From assembly GCA_003242495.1 (NCBI GenBank), contig QGUO01000127.1:1-8832 (forward strand): a DNA stretch of 8,832 nt, given 5' to 3'. Position 1 is the stretch's first letter, and each line of letters opens with the position of its first letter. The stretch is from Pseudomonadota bacterium (lineage in GTDB: Bacteria > Pseudomonadota > Gammaproteobacteria > Steroidobacterales > Steroidobacteraceae). Positions 1 to 7,068 of this stretch are shown here, in pieces. The translations under genes and the position numbers were made by a program. The notes below the pieces were generated by a model. That model was not told the DNA's origin, searched no databases, and worked only from the letters and a program-made list of their open reading frames with translations.

Positions 1-617
1 GCTTCAATGAGGCCGCAGCGTTTCAGCTGCGGAGTCCTGAGAATCAGCTCGAAGTTTCTCTCGTCACGATCGCTTCAATGAGGCCGCAGCGTTTCAGCTG
101 CGGAGTCGGCGGCAGGAGAAGAAATTATGAACATCGTGTTCCGAGCTTCAATGAGGCCGCAGCGTTTCAGCTGCGGAGTCAAGTGCATCCTCTCGAGACG
201 CTACGGCTGGCCTGAACCGCTTCAATGAGGCCGCAGCGTTTCAGCTGCGGAGTCACCGAGTGAGGGTCCGGGCTCGGAGGGCCAGGACGTGCTTCAATGA
301 GGCCGCAGCGTTTCAGCTGCGGAGTCCGACGATGGCGTCTTCCAGCGTCTGGAACGCGTTCGTGCTTCAATGAGGCCGCAGCGTTTCAGCTGCGGAGTCC
401 GGCGACGAGCGCGTGATGGTCGCGTGCTGTGATCGTGCTTCAATGAGGCCGCAGCGTTTCAGCTGCGGAGTCCCTTGTACCAGCTCCACTCGCTCTACGT
501 TGAGCAGCGGCTTCAATGAGGCCGCAGCGTTTCAGCTGCGGAGTCACGTCGCGCAAATGTTGATCGCGAACTCGCCGCGCGGCTTCAATGAGGCCGCAGC
601 GTTTCAGCTGCGGAGTC
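1..617 (-). CRISPR. CRISPR array, type I-G: nine 36-bp repeats, eight spacers
   Basis: Nine copies of one 36-bp repeat start at 1, 72, 145, 219, 291, 364, 437, 510 and 582. Base-by-base reading shows all nine identical. The eight spacers are 35, 37, 38, 36, 37, 37, 37 and 36 bp, and no two are alike. The first repeat starts at base 1, so the array probably continues outside the window. On the minus strand the repeat begins GACTCCGCAGC and ends CATTGAAGC. The ATTGAA(A/G)N-type 3' end is typical of crRNA 5' handles, so transcription should run leftwards from the leader at 618-818. Each repeat holds a perfect 7-bp hairpin, CCGCAGC / GCTGCGG, around a TGAAAC loop: the expected substrate for the Cas6 part of Csb2. 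No degenerate terminal repeat is seen at the leader end, as expected there. Spacer sources cannot be determined here. Confidence 0.99.
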
Positions 618-818
618 GGCCCGCCGCAGAAGCGGCGCCCCGCTTGGCCTCTGGGCGCCTAATGCGAGAGGTCCAAGTCTCGGGCATGACGCTGGCAACA
701 TAATGCACCAACCTCACGGGCACTAATCTAAAAATCCCCAAGTTTTCAAAGAGCTGGCGAATGCGAGCGCTCCCCGGCAATTTCGTCGCCACTGCACCGC
801 TCGCGGGATGCGGCAGTG
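618..818 (-). promoter_or_regulatory. CRISPR leader between cas2 and the array
   Basis: This 201-base non-coding stretch lies between the cas2 stop codon and the leader-side repeat, where a leader is expected for an array transcribed leftwards. Most of it is GC-rich, but 721-752 is an A/T-rich island. On the minus strand this contains TTGAAA (744-749), a fair -35 hexamer. No good -10 lies at the proper distance, so the promoter position stays open. The octamer CTCGCATT (minus strand) occurs twice, at 661-668 and 760-767. Next to the first repeat are two overlapping, mutually exclusive GC-rich inverted repeats: GCCGC/GCGGC at 623-636 and AAGCGG/CCGCTT at 630-645. Such leader-end features may guide Cas1-Cas2 integration, but that is inference. 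Confidence 0.8.
790..818 (-). terminator. Stem-loop directly after the cas2 stop codon
   Basis: On the minus strand, the base right after the cas2 TAG begins an inverted repeat. CACTGC (813-818) pairs with GCAGTG (790-795), and the stem continues with CGC/GCG (810-812 with 798-800) across a 2-base bulge, closing a 9-base loop. Its place at the end of the last cas gene suggests a transcript end or mRNA 3' stabiliser. No T-run follows, so it is not a canonical intrinsic terminator. It may equally be part of the leader. Confidence 0.35.
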
Positions 819-1109
819 CTAGACGATGACCGGTTCACGCTCCATCGGCTTGAAATCCTTCCCCAAGCTTACCACTCGCGGGCTGACCCGATCCGCCGGT
901 CCGATGTCGACGAACAGGACGTGGTCCTGCTGGTGGTGGATGATTCCGTCGAGAAGCGCCACCAGTTCCGCGTGCCGTTGCCGACTCATGCGACACTGAA
1001 ACACGGACAGCTGCACCCACTCACCGTACCCATGCATCAGATTGAACACCCGTCGCCATCGCTTTTGGTCAGCGATGTCATAAGTCACCAGGTATAGGTG
1101 TTCGTCCAC
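819..1109 (-). CDS. cas2: Cas2, CRISPR adaptation protein
   Basis: This 96-residue protein has the usual Cas2 size. It opens with the ferredoxin-like first strand LYLVTYDI, whose Asp11 is the conserved family Asp, followed by the helix DQKRWRRVFNLMHGYG and the second strand EWVQLSVFQCRMS, a typical Cas2 pattern. Cas2 dimers bridge two Cas1 dimers in the integrase that inserts new spacers at the leader-repeat junction; the role here is structural. Translation starts at GTG (1107-1109), supported by GGAGAGG five bases upstream and by Cas2 proteins normally starting just before this strand. It lies 79 bases after cas4-cas1, is the last cas gene, and directly adjoins the leader. The stop codon is TAG. 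No damage is seen. Identification is firm. Confidence 0.97.
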   Translation of the reverse strand: MDEHLYLVTYDIADQKRWRRVFNLMHGYGEWVQLSVFQCRMSRQRHAELVALLDGIIHHQQDHVLFVDIGPADRVSPRVVSLGKDFKPMEREPVIV

Positions 1110-1121
1110 GGCGACCTCTCC
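1110..1121 (-). promoter_or_regulatory. Ribosome binding site supporting the cas2 GTG start
   Basis: On the minus strand GGAGAGG (1115-1121) sits five bases before the GTG at 1107-1109. It is the best Shine-Dalgarno match in the cas4-cas1/cas2 interval and supports GTG as the cas2 start. The rest of the 79-base interval (to 1188) shows nothing recognisable. Confidence 0.6.
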
Positions 1122-1188
1122 AGCCAGCGACGCGCCGCGCGTCTACGCCTCAAGACCCACTCCGGATGTTCATCCACGCCGACGCCCC

Positions 1189-2907
1189 TCAACGGGTCGT
1201 GAAGTTCGGGTACTCGCTGATTTCACCCAGCAGGTGCCGGGCAAGCAGCCGCGATTGAAGCTCGAGCAGCCGCCGATAGCTCAGCCGGTAACCGAACAGC
1301 GGGTGGGTGATTTCTTGGCTCATCCGACGCTCGAACGTCGCGATGAAGCTTTTCCTGCCGGTGTCGGTCAGCGCGACGCTTCCCGCCGCACTGATGAAGC
1401 TTGAAGGCTGCACTTCCCCGTTATTGATGGCCTGAATGACGGCGGAATCTGCAATCAAGGGACGGAAGGGCTCCATCATATCCAGCGCAAGCGCGGGCCG
1501 TCCGTAACGCGGTTGATGATAGAACCCCCGATACGCGTCGAACCCTACCGCCGTCAGCGCGATCGTCCAGGCGCGAACCAGCAAGGCATAGGCATACGAC
1601 AACAGAGCATTCACCGGATCGACAGGCGGGCGACGTCTGCGTTTCTCGAAATCGAAGCGCAGGGTGTTGTCGTCACGGCTGATCATGTTCGCAAAGCTAC
1701 CGAAATAGCGCGCGGCGGCCTGACCTACGGCGCCCAATAGCTCGCCGAGATCACGAGCACGCTGCGTGCTGCGAATATCCTGCCGGAATCCCTCTATCAC
1801 CTCGGCTGGCGCCGCCCCGCCCTTCCAGTTACGCCGCAAGAACGTACGCTGGTTCTGGATTTTCGCGATCACGAGTGCCTTCGCGATTCTCAGGCACGCC
1901 TGTGCATCGAAGCTGGTCCGGTACTGGGCGGTACGGATCTCCACATTCTTGTGACCCAGTCCCACCGTATGCCCCAAGAACCAACCGCCGAACGAATGCC
2001 ATGAGACCGGAACCTCCCTGCTCATCAGCTCATGCAGCGTCGGCGTCGTCACGTACACCTGACCCATGACGACGAGCTGCGAGACATCCGCCAACCGCAC
2101 GATACGCGGCGCGTCCTTGTTCTCGTCGGTCGTGATCTCGAGCGTCTCGCCCTTCTTCGCTACTTTGGCGCCACGTGCCTGCACATACAGCGGCAGCGCC
2201 TCGTCCCGACCCACGGCCAAAGGTCGCGGCGAAACATCCTGCTTGGTCAGCAATGCCACTTCGTCCGGCAGACAGATGCCCACGAGCGAGCATCGCGGAC
2301 ATTTCGGGCTGTCTTCCAGCGGCGGCGGGATTTGCCCGCCCGCCGCAACCAGCCTCAATCCATCGATGGCATTCTGTGTCAGCGCTCGCAGCTCCGGGTC
2401 GAAGGGCACGACGACCCGTTCTTTGCTGGCGACGTAGTACAGCACACCCTGTTCGCAGGAGTAGCCGTGCTCCTCGAGAATCATGCCTTGGACACAGAGC
2501 TGCACTCGCTCCGGATCGTAGGCACCTCGGGCGATATGCGGTCGCTTGCCGCGCTTGTAGTCGACGGGTGTGACGCGATCACCCTCTCCTTCGACGAGAT
2601 CCATCCGGGCGATCAGCCCGAGGCGGTTGGATGACAGCGTGATCGAGCGAGCATGCACGCGCTCACCCTCTCCGATCTCACCCGAAGCTGGCAGAGCGCC
2701 CGTGGGCTTGTCCACGCGGCGATGCGCATGACGACCTTCGACGGTGTCCGCCGACTCCGCCCACTCGCCCTGAACCCACTCGAGATACGCCAGGCGCGGA
2801 CAGTACTGGTACTCGTTCACCATCCGCGCTGGCAGCAGCGGCAGATCGCCCGCGAGCTCCGGGAAGGGCAGCGGCAATTCGTGCTGCGCCGCGACATCCT
2901 CAGCCAT
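1189..2907 (-). CDS. cas4-cas1: Cas4-Cas1 fusion, spacer acquisition nuclease/integrase; catalytic Glu of Cas1 replaced by Val
   Basis: This 572-residue fusion is a hallmark of type I-G. The Cas4 half (about 25-215) has Cys36 and the cluster Cys203, Cys206, Cys212, which would hold an iron-sulfur cluster. It also has RecB-nuclease residues His60, Asp103, Asp116-x-Lys118 and Gln136. Cas4 trims prespacers and enforces PAM choice. The Cas1 half runs from about 236 (ALPLYVQARGAKVAKKGE) to the end. Its metal ligands His464 (FYHQPRYGR), Asp476 and Glu479 (LALDMMEPFRP) are present. The third ligand should be the Glu of the family motif G-(I/V)-E-G-x-A-A-x-x-Y-F, but here the sequence reads GAVGQAAARYF with Val394, codon GTA at 1726-1728. 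GAA would need one base change. If real, integration by Cas1 should be lost or weak. The start is ATG, with GGGGA six bases upstream. The gene follows a 361-base gap and precedes cas2. Confidence 0.96.
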   Translation of the reverse strand: MAEDVAAQHELPLPFPELAGDLPLLPARMVNEYQYCPRLAYLEWVQGEWAESADTVEGRHAHRRVDKPTGALPASGEIGEGERVHARSITLSSNRLGLIARMDLVEGEGDRVTPVDYKRGKRPHIARGAYDPERVQLCVQGMILEEHGYSCEQGVLYYVASKERVVVPFDPELRALTQNAIDGLRLVAAGGQIPPPLEDSPKCPRCSLVGICLPDEVALLTKQDVSPRPLAVGRDEALPLYVQARGAKVAKKGETLEITTDENKDAPRIVRLADVSQLVVMGQVYVTTPTLHELMSREVPVSWHSFGGWFLGHTVGLGHKNVEIRTAQYRTSFDAQACLRIAKALVIAKIQNQRTFLRRNWKGGAAPAEVIEGFRQDIRSTQRARDLGELLGAVGQAAARYFGSFANMISRDDNTLRFDFEKRRRRPPVDPVNALLSYAYALLVRAWTIALTAVGFDAYRGFYHQPRYGRPALALDMMEPFRPLIADSAVIQAINNGEVQPSSFISAAGSVALTDTGRKSFIATFERRMSQEITHPLFGYRLSYRRLLELQSRLLARHLLGEISEYPNFTTR

Positions 2908-3121
2908 GGTTCATCCCCATTGCGCGGTGTCGGCCAACGACAATGCCGGTCAGACGCTTGTGAATCCGCGATCCAGGTAGCAGATTCCGGGCGCTGCATA
3001 CCTCCCTTGGACACGAACTGAGACACGCATCCAGAAGGTTTCTGTCGCCCGCAGCACAGAATCCCCACCCTCAGCCGCGTGTGGACCGTGTCGACGCCAC
3101 ACTCGCTGCTCGCTTCGACCA

Positions 3122-3167
3122 AACGCCCGTTGCCGGGGCACCTTTTCGCGGCACGGTCGCGGGCGTT
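3122..3167. repeat. Inverted repeat (8-bp arms) in the csb3/cas4-cas1 gap
   Basis: AACGCCCG at 3122-3129 is the exact reverse complement of CGGGCGTT at 3160-3167. Inside, GCCG (3132-3135) can pair with CGGC (3149-3152), extending the stem with unequal internal loops. No T-run follows on either strand, so it does not look like a simple terminator. A regulatory or mRNA-processing hairpin between the effector and adaptation genes is possible but unproven. Confidence 0.5.
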
Positions 3168-3187
3168 CACTCAATCTGCCTTGCCGT

Positions 3188-3266
3188 GTCATGCGTCCTG
3201 AATCGTGGCATCCCCCTCAATCTCTGTCCGCTCGTCGCAGCCACGTCTCGGTCCTGCCTCCTGAAT
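3188..3266 (-). repeat. Imperfect 16-base direct repeat pair, 63 bases apart
   Basis: On the minus strand ATTCAGGAGGCAGGAC (3251-3266) and ATTCAGGACGCATGAC (3188-3203) match at 14 of 16 positions. Their starts are 63 bases apart, about six helical turns, so both would face the same side of the DNA. The upstream copy lies just after the csb3 stop codon. They could be paired protein-binding sites or the remains of a small duplication. Sequence beyond the 16 bases does not align well. Confidence 0.5.
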
Positions 3267-3268
3267 GA

Positions 3269-4201
3269 TCAACCGGCATGGGATTCAGCTGTCATGGGAG
3301 CGGTGTAAACGATCTCCGGCGCACGCAGGACCGCATACCCCTGCCCGAACTCCGCACGACGCGAGCGGTACACCGCCCGAATGCCCGAGCGCGCCACCCG
3401 AGGCTCGCCCGCCATCCATGCCTTCTCGCCGCAATGGAGCAGGCTCGTCAGTTCGTCCAAGGACACGGGCACGGACCAGACAGGCCAGGTGAAACACTGG
3501 CCCTTTTCGGTTCGAATGAAGCCCACGGTCGATGCACGCCCATCGATGGCCACCGCAGGAAACAACGGCAGCGCCCAGAACGCCAGCAGGATCGCGCCCC
3601 CGATACAGACGGGCTTCTCGGATGTCGGTGCGCGATGGCGCAGTGCGTACAACCGCTCCGTGTTCGGATCCCAACCCAGACTATGCGCGCGTATGCGGTA
3701 TCGCCACGGACCGATCAGCGCCTCTTCGAAGGCCACCCGCGCATCGACCCTGACCTGGCGTACGATCTCGCGCATGCCGCCAAGGAACGATTGTTGACCG
3801 GACACCATGTAGAACCCGCAGGGTTTCGTGAGGCCCTTCTGCCCATCCACGGCGCCGTCGGCGATCAATGCGCTCAAGAAGCCTGCCATCTCCAGGTCGC
3901 CGTCGTCGAGGGCGGCAGTCAGGCGTTGACGGAATGCTTCCGGCGCAATACGCACGTCGTCGGCCCAATCCAGCAGGCGATCCAGCGAATCCCCGCCGAT
4001 CCACTCGACAAGCTTGTCGACCAGTCCGACGGCATCGCTGGCCGCACGCGTGCGAACCACAGCGATCCAGTCGTCGTCCATGACGAATTCCAGCTTGGCT
4101 GCGGCGTCCCACTCGGCCACCTTGCGTAACAGGCCGATGCTCGCCAACATCCCCAAAGGATGCGAGCCCAGCAAAGCGGGCAGACGGATCTTGTGTATCA
4201 T
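3269..4201 (-). CDS. csb3: Csb3/Cas8u2-like subunit of the type I-G effector (short Cas8-type protein)
   Basis: The protein has 310 residues and no catalytic motif that I can see. Its N-terminus (residues 7-30), with the core SHPLGMLASIGLLRKVAEWD, resembles the pattern L-x(n)-PL-xx-L-xx-LG-xLR-VAE at the start of Csx17/Cas8-like type I-G subunits. Size and place directly after cas3 fit the GSU0052/Csb3 (Cas8u2) family, which I take as the most likely call. The small 'Cas3-extension' family found beside type I-G cas3 is the main alternative. A Cas8-type subunit would recognise the PAM and help load Cas3 onto the target; that role is inferred from family and context only. ATG overlaps the cas3 stop in ATGA (4198-4201), and GAGG lies just upstream inside cas3, so translational coupling is likely. 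The stop is TGA; the 361-base gap follows. No frameshift is seen. Confidence 0.65.
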   Translation of the reverse strand: MIHKIRLPALLGSHPLGMLASIGLLRKVAEWDAAAKLEFVMDDDWIAVVRTRAASDAVGLVDKLVEWIGGDSLDRLLDWADDVRIAPEAFRQRLTAALDDGDLEMAGFLSALIADGAVDGQKGLTKPCGFYMVSGQQSFLGGMREIVRQVRVDARVAFEEALIGPWRYRIRAHSLGWDPNTERLYALRHRAPTSEKPVCIGGAILLAFWALPLFPAVAIDGRASTVGFIRTEKGQCFTWPVWSVPVSLDELTSLLHCGEKAWMAGEPRVARSGIRAVYRSRRAEFGQGYAVLRAPEIVYTAPMTAESHAG

Positions 4202-7068
4202 GACCGCACCTCGCCAGCTCCCTGCAGTTCATCCTCCGATTGCAATCTGTCCGCCAGACGGAGCACCGCCTCGAGGTAGGCGAGGCCCCAGGGCCCATAA
4301 CGTCGATTGAGTCGCCAGAACAAGCCGGCCCAGTCCGACCCGAGCGCTCCCAGCCGTGGCGCGCCATCGAACGAACAGGCCTGGTTCCTGGCGTTGACAT
4401 CGAACGCGGCGCCCTCATCCGGCCTGTCCGGCATGAGCGCGCGACCGCGGCCATGGTGAGTGCCCACCAGATACTCCGCCAACTCCGGATCGGATACCCC
4501 CTCGAGAAGCCCTGCGTGGGCTCTGATGAGCGCAACGGAGTAGGCCTCGTGACGCTCACCGAGCTCCACCCCGGAGACAGGGCCACGTCGCACGCCTTTG
4601 GCCAGCAGCTGACCGGGCAGGACGGAATGATCGCCGGCACGCAGCAAGGCCTGGAATCTCGGCTCGGCCTTACCCACGTCGTGGAGCTCGCCGGCACACC
4701 CGAGCGTCTTGATGTGCTCCGCGCTCAAGCCCACCGCTTCCGCAAGCGTGCGCGCCCGCCGCCCGACCCCAGCACTGTGTGTGTCCAGCGGCACCGGGAC
4801 CGTGTGGCTCGACGACAGGTCCTCGTCAGAGATGTCTCCCCGCCGAGGCTGTCGACCCGTGGCAATCAAGGCCTCCAACCTCAGCTCACCTCCGGTGCCC
4901 GGGCTCGTGATCGCCCGCACGACGGGACGCTCGCGCAACCACGAGAGATCGGCCGGCAGCGCCTCTCCCAGGTCTTCCAGCAGCAGATCGATGAGACGGC
5001 CGGGATCGGCGGTCGGATCGCTGGCGTGTTCTTCACAGATCCGACCCCATGTCGCGGCAGGCGCCTCCGCGCCGTTCGGTTCGGGATTTTTCAGTGCGGC
5101 GAGCGTCGCACGGGACGCCACGAACAGCGGCGATCGCCCAAGCTCATGCCGCGCCTGCGCGCTCAAGTCCCGGACGGGCGTGCGATCTTGCGGCGCGAAC
5201 CCGAACTCGTCACAACCACCATAGGCAGACGGCACGACGATGGTGTCGCCCGGCCGTATGTGGTGCGCGGGGATGATTTCCCACTCGTCGGCGCTTCTTC
5301 TGAGCACCGGTCTCGACGGCGGTGACTTCGAGGGTTGCGCGGACGGCGCGTCATCGACGGGGCCTTCTATGTCGGCCAGTTGCGCGTCCTCTTTCGACGT
5401 CTCGAGCCAGGCCCGCACGGCACGGATGGGCAGGCTGACGGCCTCGAGGCTCATGGGCGGATTCAGATCCAGCAGCGCTCGTGCAACCCCTATTCGACCA
5501 TCATCGAGCAAGGCGTCTCCACGACGTTCGATGACCGGCAGGTCTGTGCGCCAGACGACCTGTACTTCCGGAGCGGCCGCCTCCAGGCCATGGAGCAGCT
5601 TGGCGACATCCGGCTCATAGACCGGACGAGCCGAGGTCTGACACAGCAGTTGAACGAACGCCGGCGTGAGGGGGAGCACCTGCGGTGATCGTCCCGTGAG
5701 CGGCCGCGTGTCCACCCCGGCGAGCGCCCTGTCCATGGCCTCGATCGCGAAGTCCACCGTCGGCGATCCATCCGCGACCACCGCCGACGCTTCCAGCCAC
5801 CGCCAGGTTTCGCCAAGCGCCGGTCCATAGACCGGATCGTCATCGCCTTCGTCGCCACCGACGATCACGGCACGTGCCTTGCGGTACAGCCCCAGCCGGT
5901 CGAGCCTGCCGAATCGCTGCCGTAGCGCATCGAGCGCGGCGCACTCGGTCACCATGCCCTGGAAGTCGAGATCCGCGCCGACCTCGAGCGTCTGGGTCGC
6001 AACGACGAGCAGGGGTCGATCGCTGTCCTGGGGCTCTCGATTCGCCTGCACCCTGTCGAGCAGTCGCTTGGCCAGGACGTAACGGTCGAGCGGCCTGCTT
6101 CGGCCGATCAGCAGCTGGATCTCGAAATCACGCCTGGCGGACTCCTCGCGCAACCGCTCGAACAGCTCGCGCGCCGTCTTCACACGATTGACGATCAGCG
6201 CCACCGACGGTGCCGCGCCCTCGAGCGCAGCCAGCATCTCGGTGGCTTCCTTGGCGAGCACCTTGAGCCGCTCGCCGGCCTTGGAGACTTTGACGAGACG
6301 AGCGGGTTTCGGCGCCGTCCGGCGTTGCGTGATCACCGGATGCTCCAGGTCGCTGCGATCGAGCGAGAAGCGCACGCCCGACGAACGGCTGGTTGCGCTC
6401 ATCGGCACGATCTCGACGGTCTTCACCGCGCCCAGCGGACGCTGCGCCCGGCGCTGTTCCCGAGCGACGGCGGACACCGCCTCGACGAAGGGCTCGCCGA
6501 GGTGAGCCTCATCGAGGAGTATCAGGGTGTCGTGTCCGAGCAGCCCAGCATGCACGGACAGCGAGTAGGGGCTCACGCCGTAGCCCCGGAACAACAGTCT
6601 CGATCCGACCTGATCCACCGTCGAGGTGATGATCATCGGCTGCGCGGGATGCAAGACTGCTCCACTCTCCCGCGCCATCCCGCCGCGCAGCTTCACGCAG
6701 GCCAGGGGCGTGTTCCCGCCGAGCCTGAGCAGACCGTCGGCAACGGCCCGGACGGCTTCCGAGCGCCGCGCTTCGAGCGCCAGGCGGATGCGTTCGGCGC
6801 GCTCCGCCGCGGCATCCACGATGATCCGCCGATCGACGACGAACGCGATCCGCCGTGCCGCCAGGCCGGGCTCCCCCCGCAGCGCACACCACGCCAGGTG
6901 ATACAGGGCGATATCGAGGCACGCCGTCTTGCCGCTGGCCGTGGGTAGGTCGATGACGTCCGGCCAAGTGTGATGCGTGACGAGCTCCCGGGCCAGCCGC
7001 GATTGCCACGGCAGCGGCGCGACACCATGGATTGCCCTGAAGAAGGCCTCGAAATCGAGCTGGCTCAT
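4198..7068 (-). CDS. cas3: Cas3 helicase-nuclease with C-terminal HD domain (type I-G, GSU0051-like)
   Basis: The 956-residue protein begins with a superfamily 2 helicase. Walker A is PTASGKT (42-48), motif II DEAH (186-189), motif III SAT (224-226), motif V LEVGADLDFQ (361-370) and motif VI QRFGRLDR (384-391). A linker region with an acidic and Ser/Pro-rich patch (about 556-590) follows. The HD nuclease domain is C-terminal: His763 (THSAG), His796-Asp797 (ELHDVGK), His840, His871-His872 (THHGRG) and Asp940 (RLADRL) are all present. Helicase-then-HD is the reverse of the usual Cas3 order and is typical of this subtype. The enzyme is recruited to the crRNA-bound target, unwinds it using ATP and degrades the single strand. 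Every key residue I looked for is intact. ATG overlaps the csb2 stop (7065-7068) with AGGTG upstream, and the TGA stop overlaps the next start. Confidence 0.96.
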   Translation of the reverse strand: MSQLDFEAFFRAIHGVAPLPWQSRLARELVTHHTWPDVIDLPTASGKTACLDIALYHLAWCALRGEPGLAARRIAFVVDRRIIVDAAAERAERIRLALEARRSEAVRAVADGLLRLGGNTPLACVKLRGGMARESGAVLHPAQPMIITSTVDQVGSRLLFRGYGVSPYSLSVHAGLLGHDTLILLDEAHLGEPFVEAVSAVAREQRRAQRPLGAVKTVEIVPMSATSRSSGVRFSLDRSDLEHPVITQRRTAPKPARLVKVSKAGERLKVLAKEATEMLAALEGAAPSVALIVNRVKTARELFERLREESARRDFEIQLLIGRSRPLDRYVLAKRLLDRVQANREPQDSDRPLLVVATQTLEVGADLDFQGMVTECAALDALRQRFGRLDRLGLYRKARAVIVGGDEGDDDPVYGPALGETWRWLEASAVVADGSPTVDFAIEAMDRALAGVDTRPLTGRSPQVLPLTPAFVQLLCQTSARPVYEPDVAKLLHGLEAAAPEVQVVWRTDLPVIERRGDALLDDGRIGVARALLDLNPPMSLEAVSLPIRAVRAWLETSKEDAQLADIEGPVDDAPSAQPSKSPPSRPVLRRSADEWEIIPAHHIRPGDTIVVPSAYGGCDEFGFAPQDRTPVRDLSAQARHELGRSPLFVASRATLAALKNPEPNGAEAPAATWGRICEEHASDPTADPGRLIDLLLEDLGEALPADLSWLRERPVVRAITSPGTGGELRLEALIATGRQPRRGDISDEDLSSSHTVPVPLDTHSAGVGRRARTLAEAVGLSAEHIKTLGCAGELHDVGKAEPRFQALLRAGDHSVLPGQLLAKGVRRGPVSGVELGERHEAYSVALIRAHAGLLEGVSDPELAEYLVGTHHGRGRALMPDRPDEGAAFDVNARNQACSFDGAPRLGALGSDWAGLFWRLNRRYGPWGLAYLEAVLRLADRLQSEDELQGAGEVRS

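Larger units (their letters stand above)
2908..3268. other. 361-base intergenic gap between csb3 and cas4-cas1, no convincing gene
   Basis: The other cas genes are overlapping or close together, so this gap stands out. It holds a 16-base imperfect direct repeat and a large inverted repeat (listed separately), plus AGGAGG (minus strand, 3257-3262) six bases past the csb3 stop with no start codon at a normal distance. The only open frame confined to the gap is 2950-3192 on the minus strand, 80 codons. It starts ATG with AGGA three bases upstream and encodes a very Arg-rich protein beginning MTRQGRLSERPRPCREK. Its third codon positions are less G/C-biased than those of the cas genes and it matches no family I recognise, so I do not call it a gene. 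The gap could carry a promoter for the adaptation genes, but I find no clear -35/-10 pair. Confidence 0.6.

Noticed and set aside
179..703. Open frames across the array (179-370 minus, 413-703 plus)
   Set aside because: They consist of translated CRISPR repeats and spacers, visible as recurring peptides such as FNEAAAFQLRS.
721..749. Full sigma70 promoter in the leader
   Set aside because: TTGAAA is a fair -35, but the hexamer 17 bases away (TTAGTG) is a poor -10 and the better TAGATT is too close.
2950..3192. 80-codon Arg-rich minus-strand frame as a real gene
   Set aside because: Weak ribosome site too close to the ATG, less G/C-biased third codon positions than the cas genes, no recognisable family; kept only as a note on the gap.
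4240..5325. 361-codon plus-strand open frame
   Set aside because: It is antisense to cas3, which has full helicase and HD motifs; long antisense frames are common in GC-rich DNA.
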